Shown here: one piece after another, positions 19,270 through 29,660 of the stretch
Layout of the letters: each line of letters begins with the position of its first letter
Numbering within the stretch: position 1 is the stretch's first letter
Assembly: GCA_003427395.1 (NCBI GenBank)
Contig: BFEA01000213.1
Coordinates: 508,755 to 548,808, forward strand
Source of the DNA: Chara braunii
Taxonomy: Eukaryota > Streptophyta > Charophyceae > Charales > Characeae
Direction of reading: 5' to 3'
DNA: 40,054 bases
The notes under the pieces: model-generated
Database searches by the model: none
Told to the model about the DNA's origin: nothing
What the model saw: only the letters and a program-made list of their open reading frames with translations
Made by a program: the position numbers and the translations under genes

Positions 19270-20219
19270 TGCAATGAGACTAGTCTTCTTTCCTACTTAG
19301 CATCCATAAAAACCGATGGCAATCACACTGGCGCCAGGCGCCCACACAAAGCTCAGAGATATCGAGGCCAAGAACACAGTTCAGATTCAAACTTGCTTGA
19401 ATGGCTATGGCGCTTGTGCGCCCTCACAACATCCTTCCCACACTGTATTCCCAGCAACTGTTCACATGCACGCTACTCTGGATCTCCCTGGATGTCCCAC
19501 ACACGCTCACACTCTTCATACAACTCACTCACACAGGTACGCTACAGCCTACTGCTATCTGCGGCAGCTATGGCCGCCTTCTACTCCCTGCTACTAGCGG
19601 CTGTGGCCGCTTTGTCTCCCTCACTGCCCTCTTCGTCCTCAGGCACCTGCAGACCTTGCACAAGTCGCTCAGGCAGCGCTTCCGCACGGCTCACAGGCTG
19701 AATGAATGAATGACTTGACGCTGCCTCTTGATTTATACTTCGGTTGGTCACTGGTCTGCTCCTTTCCACCGGACCCAAGGTGCACACAGTTGCACATGGT
19801 ACTTGCTGACTGGACGAAGTGCGACTGGAACTGGGTACCGCTGACTAGACAAGGTTGGACTGCCCACTTGCCCATTTGCCCACTTGCGTCTAGCCTAACC
19901 TGAGCAATTCTCGAAAGGCCGCTTCTGGACCTTCCGGAAGTCTGTATACTTGGCCTTGCGGGACTGTAGCAGCTACGACCTTGACCTTTCAGGACTGTAG
20001 CAGCTATGACTTCTACACAGCTACGACCCCTACTTGACAGACCTACGGCTCAAGACCCGACGACCACACTATCCTACAATAGACAACAAAGGCCTATCAA
20101 CACAGGTCACGGGTTCAAACACAAAGGAGGCAACTCCGTACTGTACACGGGTGAGGCTAAGGTGTGGGGATTGAGCCCTGGGATCTGCGTCTGCTATTGC
20201 AAAGGTGAAAACTGTTTCA
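19270..20219 (-). repeat. 5' LTR of element 1
   Basis: A 950-bp LTR that aligns with 11385-12274. It carries TATAAATC at 19730-19737 (minus strand), which would drive transcription leftward through the element. A CTATGGCCGCC motif at 19568-19578 lies about 155 bases downstream of the TATA box. The short plus-strand frames inside it are antisense and differ between the two LTRs, so they are not genes. Confidence 0.93.
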
Positions 20220-20842
20220 CACTGGCTGCCAGGGTAGGGCTGGGAAAGAAAAGAAAAACCACCAGTACCAGGCAACCTATTTTATCGAACATAGAGAAAC
20301 CCTGGCCTGGCCAGCCTAAAGCATCGTGCACACTGGGTCACAGCGACTCTCATCAACAGATGAATTTGGTTTGGGGCAGATATTTCTAGGAGTGAAGGCT
20401 CTTTTGTTTATGACACTCCCTTTTTTTTTTCTTCTGGCTCGTAAGGTGGAGCCTTGTGCACTTCCCTGCTTTTTCACAGAAGTTTTGTCAAAGGACAGAG
20501 AATTAGAAATAACCAAAGTTGGGATACTTGCGCTCCTGGTACCACCTTTGGGGACGGTAAACCAACCATTTCAATTCGCAGTGTGATTACAACTGGGATT
20601 TTCAGAGGAGTGCTGTCAGAACTGATGGTTCAAACCACCAGTTCTGACCCCATTATGGATCCTCTCCGAAACTCACGGCCGCATAAATGTGTTGAAAATT
20701 ACAGTTTGTATTGTACAGGAAGTGGGTCATTAGTTTTGATTTTTGGGCCCAGGGAGGAGGGTCGTTTCAAGATCCTAGCATCCAGCGCCCACAGGTGTTC
20801 AGTTCAGATTGGTCCAACAAAAAGCCGTAAACCCGGAAAGAA

Positions 20843-20845
<3 letters not shown>
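20220..20845. other. Right flank of element 1, no identified gene
   Basis: Begins with the right CACT target duplication. Plus-strand frames exist (for example 20454-21092), but the long one runs through the poly(G) run and is mostly unstructured. A TTTTTCACAG at about 20468-20478 looks like a 3' splice site followed by AAGTTTTGTCAAAGG, but no donor or family match supports it. Confidence 0.4.

Positions 20846-20878
<33 letters not shown>
20846..20878 (+). repeat. Poly(G) run of 33
   Basis: Thirty-three G in a row, preceded by AAGGA. Two-colour and other short-read chemistries often misreport long G runs, so the length may not be real. Confidence 0.95.
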
Positions 20879-20879
<1 letters not shown>

Positions 20880-20941
20880 TGCATGGGTGGCTTTTTGTTT
20901 GCAAGTAACCAAGCAATGATGATCCAATTTTTCTTTGCAGA

Positions 20942-21092
20942 GAAAGACAAAGTACAGCAAGCACATGAGAGTAAAGTGGAAAGCAGATTTCCAGCCAAAA
21001 TCGAACCAAATGAGAATACAGTTATGCTGGAGTGTCTTGGTATAAAAGCGGAACATCTCGTGGCCAAATATCAAAACAACAAAATAGTGTAA
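20942..21092 (+). CDS. Possible terminal exon of an unknown gene
   Basis: TTTTTCTTTGCAG (ending at about 20940) is a good 3' splice-site sequence. The open frame that follows reads EKDKVQQAHESKVESR, then a protein-like stretch ending HLVAKYQNNKIV and a TAA (21090-21092). Composition is balanced and not repeat-like. I do not recognise the family. No upstream exon could be joined with confidence, and the poly(G) run lies just before it. Confidence 0.25.
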
Positions 21093-21104
21093 ATGCTCTC
21101 TGTA

Positions 21105-21573
21105 GTGTAAGTCCTCCCAAGCCCCCACGCGGGGAGGGCCGTTTGACTGCACCGGCTCTCTCACCTTCGTTGTTAAAAACAGGGCCCAGCCAGCTTCTGC
21201 GGTGCCATTTTTAGGGCACTTAGCCAGCAATCCTCCGAAATGTCGAAGTGTCCCTCAGAAGCCACGCCCAATGCTTTTGTCGACTGGTTGCCTCATCAGG
21301 CACTGTTGTGTGGGCTGCTTCCTTATACACATCTAGATGTGTATAAGAGACAGGTGTAAGTCCTCCCAAGCCCTCACGCGGGGAGGGCCGTTTGACTGCA
21401 CCGGCTCTCTCACCTTCGTTGTTAAAATCAGGGCCCAGCCAGCTTCTGCGGTTCCATTTTTAGGGCACTTAGCCAGCAATCCTCCGAAATGTCGAAGTGT
21501 CCCTCAGAAGCCACGCCCAATGCTTTTGTCGACTGGTTGCCTCATCAGGCACTGTTGTGTGGGCTGCTTCCTT
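21105..21573. repeat. 220-bp segment present twice, on both sides of an adapter
   Basis: Copy 1 (21105-21324) and copy 2 (21354-21573) both start GTGTAAGTCCTCCCAAGCC and end GGGCTGCTTCCTT. Both are exactly 220 bp with three substitutions seen by eye. The Nextera junction sequence lies between them, so the duplication is very probably an assembly artefact joining two reads or haplotypes of one locus. Confidence 0.9.
21322..21353. other. Nextera mate-pair junction adapter (contamination)
   Basis: CTTATACACATCT (21322-21334) is followed directly by AGATGTGTATAAGAGACAG (21335-21353). This is the back-to-back Tn5 mosaic-end sequence made when mate-pair fragments are circularised. The plus strand encodes the known artefact peptide MCIRDR from 21337. 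It is not biological sequence of this organism. Confidence 0.97.
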
Positions 21574-21781
21574 GCAGTACAGAAGGCTTCCGAAACAGCT
21601 TCCGTAGGGCCTGGCAGTTCATCTTCTTCCCTTCCTTACTCCCCCCTTCTTTTTTTCAGAAAAAGAAATTGGACCATTTCTCGATTTATGCGTGTCATCC
21701 TTGCGCAGTGGCCATACTAATATTCTCTGTTTCTTTCCAATTTTAACAGATGTCCCAAAGGACAGCCACAGGGCCTGGCAG
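21574..21781. other. Short unassigned segment
   Basis: Contains TTTTTTTCAG (near 21650) and TTTTAACAG (near 21742) splice-acceptor-like sites. It also has a repeated word GGGCCTGGCAGTT (about 21608 and 21771). No supported gene. Confidence 0.4.
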
Positions 21782-22782
21782 TTACTTTTCTGCCCGGTAG
21801 TTACTTTCACACGGGCCTTCATTCAGGGCTGGGGCAAGTAGGTGCAGGTGGGCCCTGCTGGGTGCTGCCAAGGCCTGGAGCCTCACACTCCTACCCCATT
21901 GTGGAACCCTCAATCTGCTTGCCATTGCTTCCATTTGAGAGTCTTTACGTAGAACAACTTGGGGTGCCGTCTCAACGAGTTCTTCCCTTGTGAACCACCT
22001 GTCCTCCTCTGGATCCAAATGACGCTTGAAGGCCACTTTGAACTGTAGTTGTGGCTTCGGTGGCCTTCCTCTGCCCCATGGCTTCTGCACAGGCAACTCT
22101 CTGGAACCTCTGCTCATGATTGGGCACAGCACTGATCTGCGACAAGGAAGCTTCTCGCTTTCTTCGAAAGGCAAGAGCTTTGGATGTGTCAAAAACAGGG
22201 TAAGTACGGAGATGAGGCAAGACAGATATCACATAGGGTGGACCAGCAGTATTGCTCCCTATGATGTCCGAGATAGTCCAGGGACCAAAATACTGAGGTG
22301 TCAACTTTTCTGATATGTCCTGCTCCGGCACAAACTCCGGTGACTTGACCCAAGCTAGACCACCTGGAACATAGACATAAGTGCAGTTTCTCGTAGTTAA
22401 GGGCATATTACCAAATTGTTCCAAGTGCAAACTGCTGCTTACAGTCAGGAAACAAGAAGTGACGAGGTGTTCCGGGTTTCCAACATAAGTGCGGTTCATT
22501 TTCATCAGGTGTTCGAGCTGTGGCTGAGTTTAAAGCATTATTTTGCAGCCCAACTATTTGAGGCAGTTTGACGTCACAATGTAAATGATCAAGAATAATG
22601 TGGTGCTGCAGCAGGTGTTGTGGCAATTTTATAATCTGCTCGGCCTATCCGTTAGTCTTAGGGTGATTCCCTGATGTCATTTTCTGAACGAAGCTGCCCG
22701 GTGAGGTTCTGCCACTGTTCACCAGTGAACCTAACATCTCTGATATTTACAATGCTGGTCAGTAATCCAAAGTCCTCGATCT
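21782..22782 (-). pseudogene. Third gypsy relic: integrase C-terminal half and chromodomain-like tail
   Basis: Minus-strand pieces in order. RDVRFTGEQWQNLTGQ matches the integrase block after the second Asp. HPKTNG then a stop (TAG at 22645-22647, where Gln is normal) and AEQII contain the catalytic Glu. LAWVKSPEFVPEQDISEKL, FGPWTISDI and LRTYPVFDTSKALAF (about 22200-22350) follow. After a frame change comes GRGRPPKPQLQFKVAF and DRWFTREELVETAP (21930-22060). It is related to elements 1 and 2 but distinct. The right end stops exactly at the left LTR of element 2, so the rest (core, RT, gag) is missing. Confidence 0.82.
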
Positions 22783-23727
22783 TGCATTCAGCCTCGCTGC
22801 TCGACACCATGAGCGCACACACACACATTGAGAGTTCACACGAATGTGCAGCTTAGAAATTCCAACAAGTCATCTCATTAAAGAGTTTCGGAGTTCCAGT
22901 CATCAAGCGCTCTACCGCGCAGAATACAGCAACCCAATACCAGCATCCTCATCAAAGGTGACACTTTTCTCTCCGTCTCTGTCTTCCTCTCTCTCGCTGT
23001 CTTCTCTCTGTCTTCTCTCTGTCTTCTCTCTGTCTTCTCTCTGTCTTCTCTCTGTCTTCTTTCGTCCCTTCTGGTCTTCCTCATGCATGCGCTTTCTCTC
23101 CCCCCTCTCTCTACTTGAGAATCTTGACTCTAAATACATCCTCTGCTACTCAGCTCTACCCCTACTACTAACTTATGTGGCCATGGCTGCCTTCCCTCTC
23201 AGTGCAGCGCTGCCCAGCAGGGCTCTCGCGCGCATGCTACTCGCAGATAGCGCACAAGCGCTTCAACAACACTTCCAAACTTCTCACGAATGAGCAATCT
23301 GTCCAAAATGTGGCTGGCCAGTCCTTATATTGACTTGGACTGAGCTTCAACTCGTCCCAGCCTCTGCTTCTTGTGGCTTGACTTGGTACTGGTACCGCAT
23401 CCCCACAGCCTGCTTGCTTCAGAATGTCAAGGCCTTGTACTTTTCCCGAATGGCCTGTGACTCACGACTTTTCCCCTGTGGAACGTGACTTTTGACTGTG
23501 GGATGTGACTCTTGCCTCTGGGTATGACTTTTCAATATGAGACGTGACTTTTGCTTATAGAACGCAACCTTGCCTCTAAGATGTGACTGTTCACCGGGTG
23601 CCTGTTGGACATGACTCCTAAGGTACCCAACTGTGACGTTTCTGAAACTGACCGACTTGGCCTCCCTTGGCGTAGGACCTTGAGCCTGAAATTTGAATTT
23701 GGGGTTTGCATGGTGGAATGCCTTTCA
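22783..23727 (-). repeat. 3' LTR of element 2
   Basis: A 945-bp LTR, TGCATTCAGCC at the left and ...CCTTTCA at the right. It contains six copies of the 11-bp unit CTGTCTTCTCT (22997 to about 23062). A TATA-like sequence in the minus-strand context GTCAATATAAGGAC lies near 23320-23333. A plus-strand frame LLTYVAMAAFPLSAALPSR is also present in the other LTR, but on the antisense strand. Confidence 0.92.
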
Positions 23728-23772
23728 CTCTCGCCGGCCTAATTTCGAGGTCCTCCACGAAAGTTACAATCT

Positions 23773-24339
23773 TTATTTATCAACTATGTCTATTCCCCGC
23801 CTAGCTCTCTCATAATAAGACACTATGTGCGGGGCTGTCTCAACTAGCTTCTCTCTAGTAAACCAGCGACCTTCTGAAGGTTCTTGATAAGCAAATCTAT
23901 CTTTATATTGTCGCTGGGGTGTCCCCCTGCGCCCCGATCTATAAACATCCTTGGCAATAATGCGGTCCACGTCATATTTGTCATCCATATCGGGAGGAAT
24001 CATAGATTTGCGAGATGGAAATAACTCATTGCTAACACAAGGAAGTAACTTGGAAGTATGAAACACCGAATAAGTGTGCAAATGCGGAGAAATCTCAACA
24101 ACGCAGGAAGGACCATCCACATCACCAATCACGTCGAGTATCTGCCACAGTCCCCTATTCGCAGGCAATAACTTCTGCGAGATGTTCTCTTCCGGGAGAA
24201 ACTCTTTAGACTTCACCCAGGCCAAAGCCCCTACAGCGAACTGCAAACGTCTGTGGTGTTTATTTGCCTGTTCTATCATCTGACGTTGTGCTTTTCTGAT
24301 GTTCTCTCTCACCTTTTCTAGGTCTTTCTCCCATTGCAC
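23773..24339 (-). pseudogene. Element 2 integrase C-terminus and chromodomain-like tail
   Basis: An open 188-codon frame, the best preserved piece of element 2. It contains RENIRKAQRQMIEQANKHHR, FAVGALAWVKSKEFLPEE, NRGLWQILDV (the GPY/F region, with GLW for GPW), and LHTYSVFHTSKLLPC. It then has DKYDVDRIIAKDVYRSG and QYKDRFAYQEPSEGRWF, followed by TREKLVETAP. The tail has the chromodomain-like layout seen in element 1 and the relic at 21782. The frame ends TAA near 23773, just inside the LTR. Confidence 0.85.
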
Positions 24340-25300
24340 AGCGAACTCTCTAGTCCCTGGAGGAAGCCTTCACACTTGATCAGGGCCTTCACACTTGATC
24401 AGGGTTCAGACAGTCAATGGGTCTGTGTTGGCGCGAACCCAAATCCAGTTCAGTGGGCGTTCTTGCGGTAGCTAAATGCAGAAAATTGTTATAGGCACTA
24501 GCGACCGTAGCTAGATGTTCACCCCAGTCAATCTGATCTGGTCGGATGTACATACGCAGCACCTGCTGCAGCAATTTGTTCATCCGCTCAGTCCGTCCGT
24601 TCGTCTCAGGATGTCTGCCTGAGGACGTAAAATTTGGACCCATAGGCATTCATGAGTTGTTCTCAGTGCTCGCCCGTGAACCTCGTATCCCTGTCACTTA
24701 CAATAGTCAAGGGATGCCCTTAGTCTTTCACCCAATGATTAAAGAACTCCCAAATTACTGGATCCGTTCTAGCTTCAGCAGGTAGTGGTACAAAAACAGC
24801 AAACTTGCTAAATCTGTCCACTATTACCATAACTTGGTTTTTCTCATTCCTACTTCTCACTGTAGTGTCCATGAAGTCTATAGACACGGAGTTTCTGGGA
24901 CCCAACGTTATAGGCACTGGTCTATGCAAACCAAGGGGAGGCTGCTTGATATTCATGTTCCATTCTAGCCCATGTATACGAACGTAGGACGTTAGCGTAC
25001 GTTTTCCTCCAACCGAAGTGCCCCTCAGTATCATGGCATTCCCCTAGGATTAGACTGCGAATCTCTTCATTGTTTGGTATGCACAGTCTGTCATGTACAT
25101 TTGTCTTCTCAAATAGTAGTCGTAGGGTCAATCTAAAGTTCGGTGTCGTCTGCACCTTGTCAATCAATTGACTATAGACTGGATCACTAGTGTAGGCATA
25201 CCTAATCTTCTCTTGTAATTTGGCGCCTGCATCTAAGTATGTTACAATAGCACCAATGAAATCTGCTCGCGTACTTCAGTTCGATGTCAAACTGATCAAT
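24340..25300 (-). pseudogene. Element 2 integrase
   Basis: The zinc-binding part is HDTEGHFGWRKTYANVLRSY (about 24990-25060). The frame breaks before the two Cys. The core has the first Asp in SIDFMDTTVRS, VIVDRFSKFAVFVPLPAEA, EFFNHWVKD then a stop. The next piece has IVSDRDTRFTGEH with the second Asp. HPETNGRTERMNKLLQQV (24389-24649) carries the Glu. Stops and a short tandem duplication (TTCACACTTGATCAGGG twice, about 24369-24405) break the end. Confidence 0.85.
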
Positions 25301-25760
25301 CTCCCTAGCCCACTTTGTCAAGTTGGGTGTCATTCTAGCTTGGGTCTTCAAATAGCGAAGTGTCTCATGGTTTGAATACACTTTGAAATGTCAACCTAGG
25401 CGGTAGTGTCGCCAATGATTCAAGGCCTCTCTAAGAGCAAATAACTCTCTCTCATACGTAGACGCGGTGACCTTCTCACTGGGTAGTCTACAGGACACGA
25501 GCTCAACAGGTTTGCACCTATAACCATCATTTTGTTGGAGTGCAACACCTATCCCGTATTGACTAGCGTCGGTGGTCACTATAAACGGTAAGGACGGATC
25601 AACGATCTTCAAAACTGGGTACTCTATTAAGCATTTTTTCAGACTTTTAAAGGTCGAGGTACAATCTTTGTTCCATTTCCAGACTGTCTCTTTTCACAAC
25701 AGCCTACGCAATGGAGTGGCTATTACAGTAAAGCCCCTCGCGAACTTGCGGTACTAGTTT
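25301..25760 (-). pseudogene. Element 2 RNase H region
   Basis: The frame 25391-25612 begins in DPSLPFIVTTDASQYGIGV with the first catalytic Asp. It continues with LQQNDGYRCKPVELVS, ASTYERELFALREALNHW and RHYRLG, then a stop. The matching HETLRYLKTQARMTP block follows in the next piece. It is slightly better preserved than in element 1. Confidence 0.85.
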
Positions 25761-26545
25761 GTCAAACGAAGGAACGACCGTAATTTCGTCAACGTATGTG
25801 GCGGCGATCAATCTCTAATTGCTGCTACCTTAGCATCTTCTGGTTTAATACCATCCTCATCCAACACGTGTCCCACTTGGCTCACTCACACTTCGTCGAG
25901 TTTAACTTGAACTGTGCGTCGTGCAACTTACTTAACACTAAACGTAAGTGTTGTTGGTGTACTTCTAACGATTTATTGAAAATTAAAATATCATCCTAAT
26001 ATACAACAAAAATTTATGTAACCAATCGCGAGAGAGTTAATTCAGACATCGCTGGAAAGTACCAGGGGCGTTAGTCGACCCAAATGGCATGACCACAAAC
26101 TCATAGTGGCCACATGGAGTCCTAAAGGCCGTCTTGTGTTGATCCTCAGGCAGTACCTCAATTTGATGGTAGCCCGACTTCAAGTCCATCTTCGAGAAAA
26201 ACTTGCAACTTTACACTCTATCTAGGAGATCGTCTATTTGCGGCAATGGCTCAACATTCTTTATGGTTATCGCATTGAGTCCCCTATAATGTATACACAT
26301 ATGCCGATCACATTCTTTCTTTGACACAAACAAATCCGGTGCACCATTCGGTGAGCAACTTGGCTTAATCCACCATTTTTCAATTTACTCATCTAACTGT
26401 TTGGGTAAATCATCAACCTCCTTGGGAGACATACAATAACTGAGCCCCTTGGGAATCCGGCTACCGAGTTCGATGTCTATCTGGTGCTTGGTCTCCCTCT
26501 CCACTGCTCATTTCGGGGCCTCTCCCACATCAACGGACTCGTCTA
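25760..26545 (-). pseudogene. Element 2 reverse transcriptase (active site has a stop)
   Basis: RT blocks are detectable only in fragments. The active-site motif reads FVVY, stop, DDILIFN: the YLDD Leu codon is TAG (25990-26001). Upstream pieces corresponding to the palm region lie at about 26040-26330, broken by several stops. This RT was recognised mainly by alignment with the better element 1 copy and its fixed place between protease and RNase H. Confidence 0.75.
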
Positions 26546-27461
26546 ACAGACTGTGCACTTCGGGTGGTATGGACACTTCTTCCTTTTCCCTTCACTAATC
26601 AGTCTCACACAGGCAACAAACACCTGTTCGACGAGGTCATTCTTGACCACGTGTCTGGAGAACGTGGGGTCACTCATACAACAAAAGGACAAACTACTCT
26701 CCACGCCGGATGCATGAAACAAACGCAACTTCTTCTTCCCACCTATGGGACTGGGCAACCAGCATGCGTGCTCGCCCATCTTAACGTCAACATATGTAGC
26801 GTTGCCCCAATCAGTTCCCAGAATCATGTCAAAAGGAAGGATATCCTCCACTAAGAGTGCCAGGGGATGCAAAACTTTCTCCACCTTTCACCCTGCCTCC
26901 AACTGGAAGTATGCCTATGAACACCTGTCCGGCGAGGTCATTCTTGACCACGTGTCTGGCGAAAGTGGGGTCACTCCTACAACAAAAGGACAAACTACTC
27001 TCCACGCCGGATGCATGAAACAAACGCAACTTCTTTTTCCCACCTGTGGGACTGGGCAACCAGCATGCGTGCTCGCCCATCTTAACGTCAGCATATGTGG
27101 CGTTGCCCCAATCAGTTCCCAGAATCATGTCAAAAGGAAGGATATCCTGCACTAAGAGTGCCAGGGGGTGCACAACTTTCTCCACCTTTCACCTTGCCTC
27201 CAACTGGAAGTATGCCTTAACCCCTTCAACATACTCCCTCACTATCATCTCTCTATTATCGGCCAATTTACTAATGACCGGATCATCAAGCTTTTTCACC
27301 TTCATTCCTAGGTGTATCTTTTGCAACCCTCTTCGGCTAATATACCTGTGTGTCGACCCACTGTTTACTAAGGCGCCTATCCTTTCCCTACTTACTTTTG
27401 CAGCTGTTATTATTAGCCGCCCTTTTGACTTCTTGTTCACCAATACTCGTGAGGGAACCAC
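26543..27461 (-). pseudogene. Element 2 aspartic protease with lost Asp and internal duplication
   Basis: The protease motif reads ALVNSGSTHRYISRRGL (27357-27365 for NSG). The catalytic Asp is Asn, a GAC-to-AAC change. The frame 27189-27461 continues to EYVEGVKAYFQLEAR, then a stop. The following block (MEKVLHPLALLVEDILPFD, MILGTDWGNATY, HACWLPSP) is present twice, at about 26616-26916 and 26917-27217, a 301-bp tandem duplication. The second copy precedes the RT region. A protease lacking the Asp cannot be active. Confidence 0.85.
26616..27217. repeat. 301-bp tandem duplication inside element 2
   Basis: The two copies share long identical stretches (CATTCTTGACCACGTGTCTGG, and the block from GGACAAACTACTCTCCACGC to AAGGATATCCT) with an offset of 301. 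They differ at scattered bases, so the duplication is not very recent. Confidence 0.9.
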
Positions 27462-29660
27462 CTAGAGAGGTCCTAGCACAAACAACCTCTGGATAACTAG
27501 CTAGGTGGGTGCCTACAACACTCTCTGTCAATGGGATTTTCGGACAGGAGGGTGTCTGCTCAATGCGCGCTTCTATCTTCCTGTCTAAGTCCGATGTCCC
27601 AATAGAGGCAACTACAACCTCTACTGGTTGTTCCCTTTTGGGTACCTTTATTCGCAACAAAAAAAAATTGTGGTCTGGGTTACCACACTTAAAGTATTGT
27701 CCGACCTTGCGATGGTCATACCATTCCTTTTCGTCTATACTCATTTTCAACCAAGGTTTGCCTTCAACTATTCCCGGATGCTCTGGGTACGACCGTCAAC
27801 TCCTACCTCTACCTCTACCCCCCATGAAGGGAAAATCTTTACCACCTTGTGAGGGACCAAAACCCTTACCTCCCACCCAGTAGCTACCTTCGCCACCACC
27901 CCTCTGGGCAACGGGTCCCCAGGCTACTCGACCTTTGTTCTTTTCCTCTAGACCATAATCTATTTGGTCGTTCAGTAACCACTTTACATCTTCTTCCTCG
28001 TAGGTGACCAACAAATTATCCTTCCCCTCTATACCGTTGGATATGGTCCTAGTCTTCCACTTCTTACCGGCTTGCAGTTCCTTCTAGTAATGGCAATAGT
28101 TTGCCTCTTGGAGGAAGCCAACATGCTCCACAACTATCTTACTAAACTTTTTGTGAGTCATCCCCTCGTCTTTAGTACGTGGATACAACTGGGTCTGAAG
28201 GGGTTCTGACAGCGCTCTAGCGAAATTGTTCAAAATCTGATGGGGGCCAGTTCGCGGTCTGGACATTGCATAGGTCGTCCATAGTGGCCTTGAGTGCCCA
28301 CACACTCTTCCACTTGCGGTCAATAATGTTGAGGATGAGGGATTCGGTACGATGAGCTCAGTTATTGTTTTCGAACCGGTCTTTCAACGCTTTGAAGAAG
28401 TCATGTATCCTAGTTTGCTGTGAGTACTGCACCATCGAGGTGCACCCGACCTCTTTCACTAATGAAATAGCGAAACTCGTTACGTCTTCCCCTAGGCACG
28501 AACTCGCCGTAAGTATGTGGTCCCAATAGGAAATCAACTGCGCGTACAGGTATCCATCGCTGCCTCCAGGTGGAAAATGCTCTCTTCCCTCTTCCCAGTG
28601 TACGTCCAAGGGACCTTAACCTTCATATTTTTCCTTCGCTCACCTCCCTCAGACTTATCTTTTCCTCCATCCTTCATGGGACTCTTTCATCTCTTATCAT
28701 CGCCACAATCGCCACCATCTCCTCCCACCACCGCCGCCTACTACTTCCACGGACGCGATGGTGCTCTACTTCTGGATGAAGATTTTGTCTAACTGACGGG
28801 CGTAGTCAACTATTCTTTTGTCGACCATGTGGGAGGAGGCGCTCAGGTAGTTGTTTCACTTTCCCCCAAACTCCTCCTGATGCCTTTTTATCTTTCCAAT
28901 GGATTTTTGCAGCGCAGCCAACTCTTGGGTGGTGTGCCGCAGTGTGTCGGTGAGGAGGCTCAAACTCTCGTTAACTTCAACTTCTTTCCCTCGTTAGTCT
29001 TTCAACAGGGCATGAAGCCTTTCTCGTTCCTCCTTCAACCTTTTTTTATCTTCATACACCTTCCTTCTCTGTTGGATCAAACGTTGGTCAAGGGTGTTCC
29101 TCCTCTCTTCCAACAGTATAAGTTTTTTCCGCATCACCTGTTGTTAATGCCATCTTGACTGTGAATGCAATTTTTTCTTGTTCCGTCTATCCAAACATTT
29201 CCACTCGATCTATGTCTTCCTGTTGGCGTAATCTTAACCCACCGACATGGTTGTTCTCTGCCACCTTCTCTCTTGCTGGCATAACTCTCCTTCTTTCTAA
29301 TCCTTCTCCTTTTTCTTCTTCCTCCTCTTCTTCTTTCAACTTTTTCTTCAATTCTTCTTCCTCCTTCTTGATCTCCTTTTCAATCTTTTCTTTTTTCTCC
29401 ATCTTCTTCATCTCGTGCTCTAATTTTTCTTTTATCTCCTCCTCTTTCTTTCTTTTCTTTTCCTCCTCTTTCTTGTTCTCAATCAATTTTCTGTCAATTT
29501 CAGCTTGCTGCTCTGTTGTGTATGGCTGCGTAGTCCCGCCAGTCCTCATGGTCATACTCATGCCACATGTCCAGTGAAACCCCAATGGAAACAGGAAGCG
29601 AAGGAGTGGACCCCATAACACGAATTGGGTCAACATTGCTGACATTGAGTAGTCATCCAT
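27462..29660 (-). pseudogene. Element 2 gag (coiled coil, core pieces, degenerate zinc knuckle)
   Basis: The N-terminal frame (29187-29660) is a long Glu/Lys-rich coiled coil (EEEKKRKKEEEIKEKLEHEM and onward) after MRTGGTTQPYTTEQQAEIDR. The core pieces are at 28358-28609 (YLYAQLISYWDHILTASSCL) and in the frame after it. The zinc knuckle is at 27655-27696: YFKCGNPDHNFFLL, where the first Cys is Tyr and the last Cys is also missing. Several stops separate the pieces. Confidence 0.75.

Larger units (their letters stand above)
11385..20219 (-). mobile_element. Ty3/gypsy LTR retrotransposon, element 1 (full-length, decayed)
   Basis: An 8.8-kb element on the minus strand. LTRs at 11385-12274 and 19270-20219 start TG and end CA. 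CACT lies directly outside both ends (11381-11384 and 20220-20223), as a target-site duplication. A tRNA-Met type PBS (19253-19268) sits two bases inside the right LTR. The internal order, right to left, is leader, gag, protease, RT, RNase H, integrase, chromodomain-like tail. This order (integrase after RT/RNase H) defines Ty3/gypsy. The two LTRs differ at roughly one base in ten over their first 260 positions, so the insertion is old. Every coding domain carries stops or frameshifts. Confidence 0.95.

Noticed and set aside
20107-20120. GGGTTCAAAC, like a tRNA B-box
   Set aside because: No matching acceptor stem, D-arm or anticodon arm was found around it. The left LTR copy has GGGTTAAAAC, so it is not conserved.
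21337-21720. 127-codon frame beginning MCIRDRCKSS
   Set aside because: It starts inside the Nextera mosaic-end sequence, so its N-terminus is adapter-derived.
22844-23293. Frame ending LLTYVAMAAFPLSAALPSR, shared by both LTRs of element 2
   Set aside because: It is conserved only because LTRs start identical. It lies antisense to the element, and the upstream part is microsatellite in both copies.
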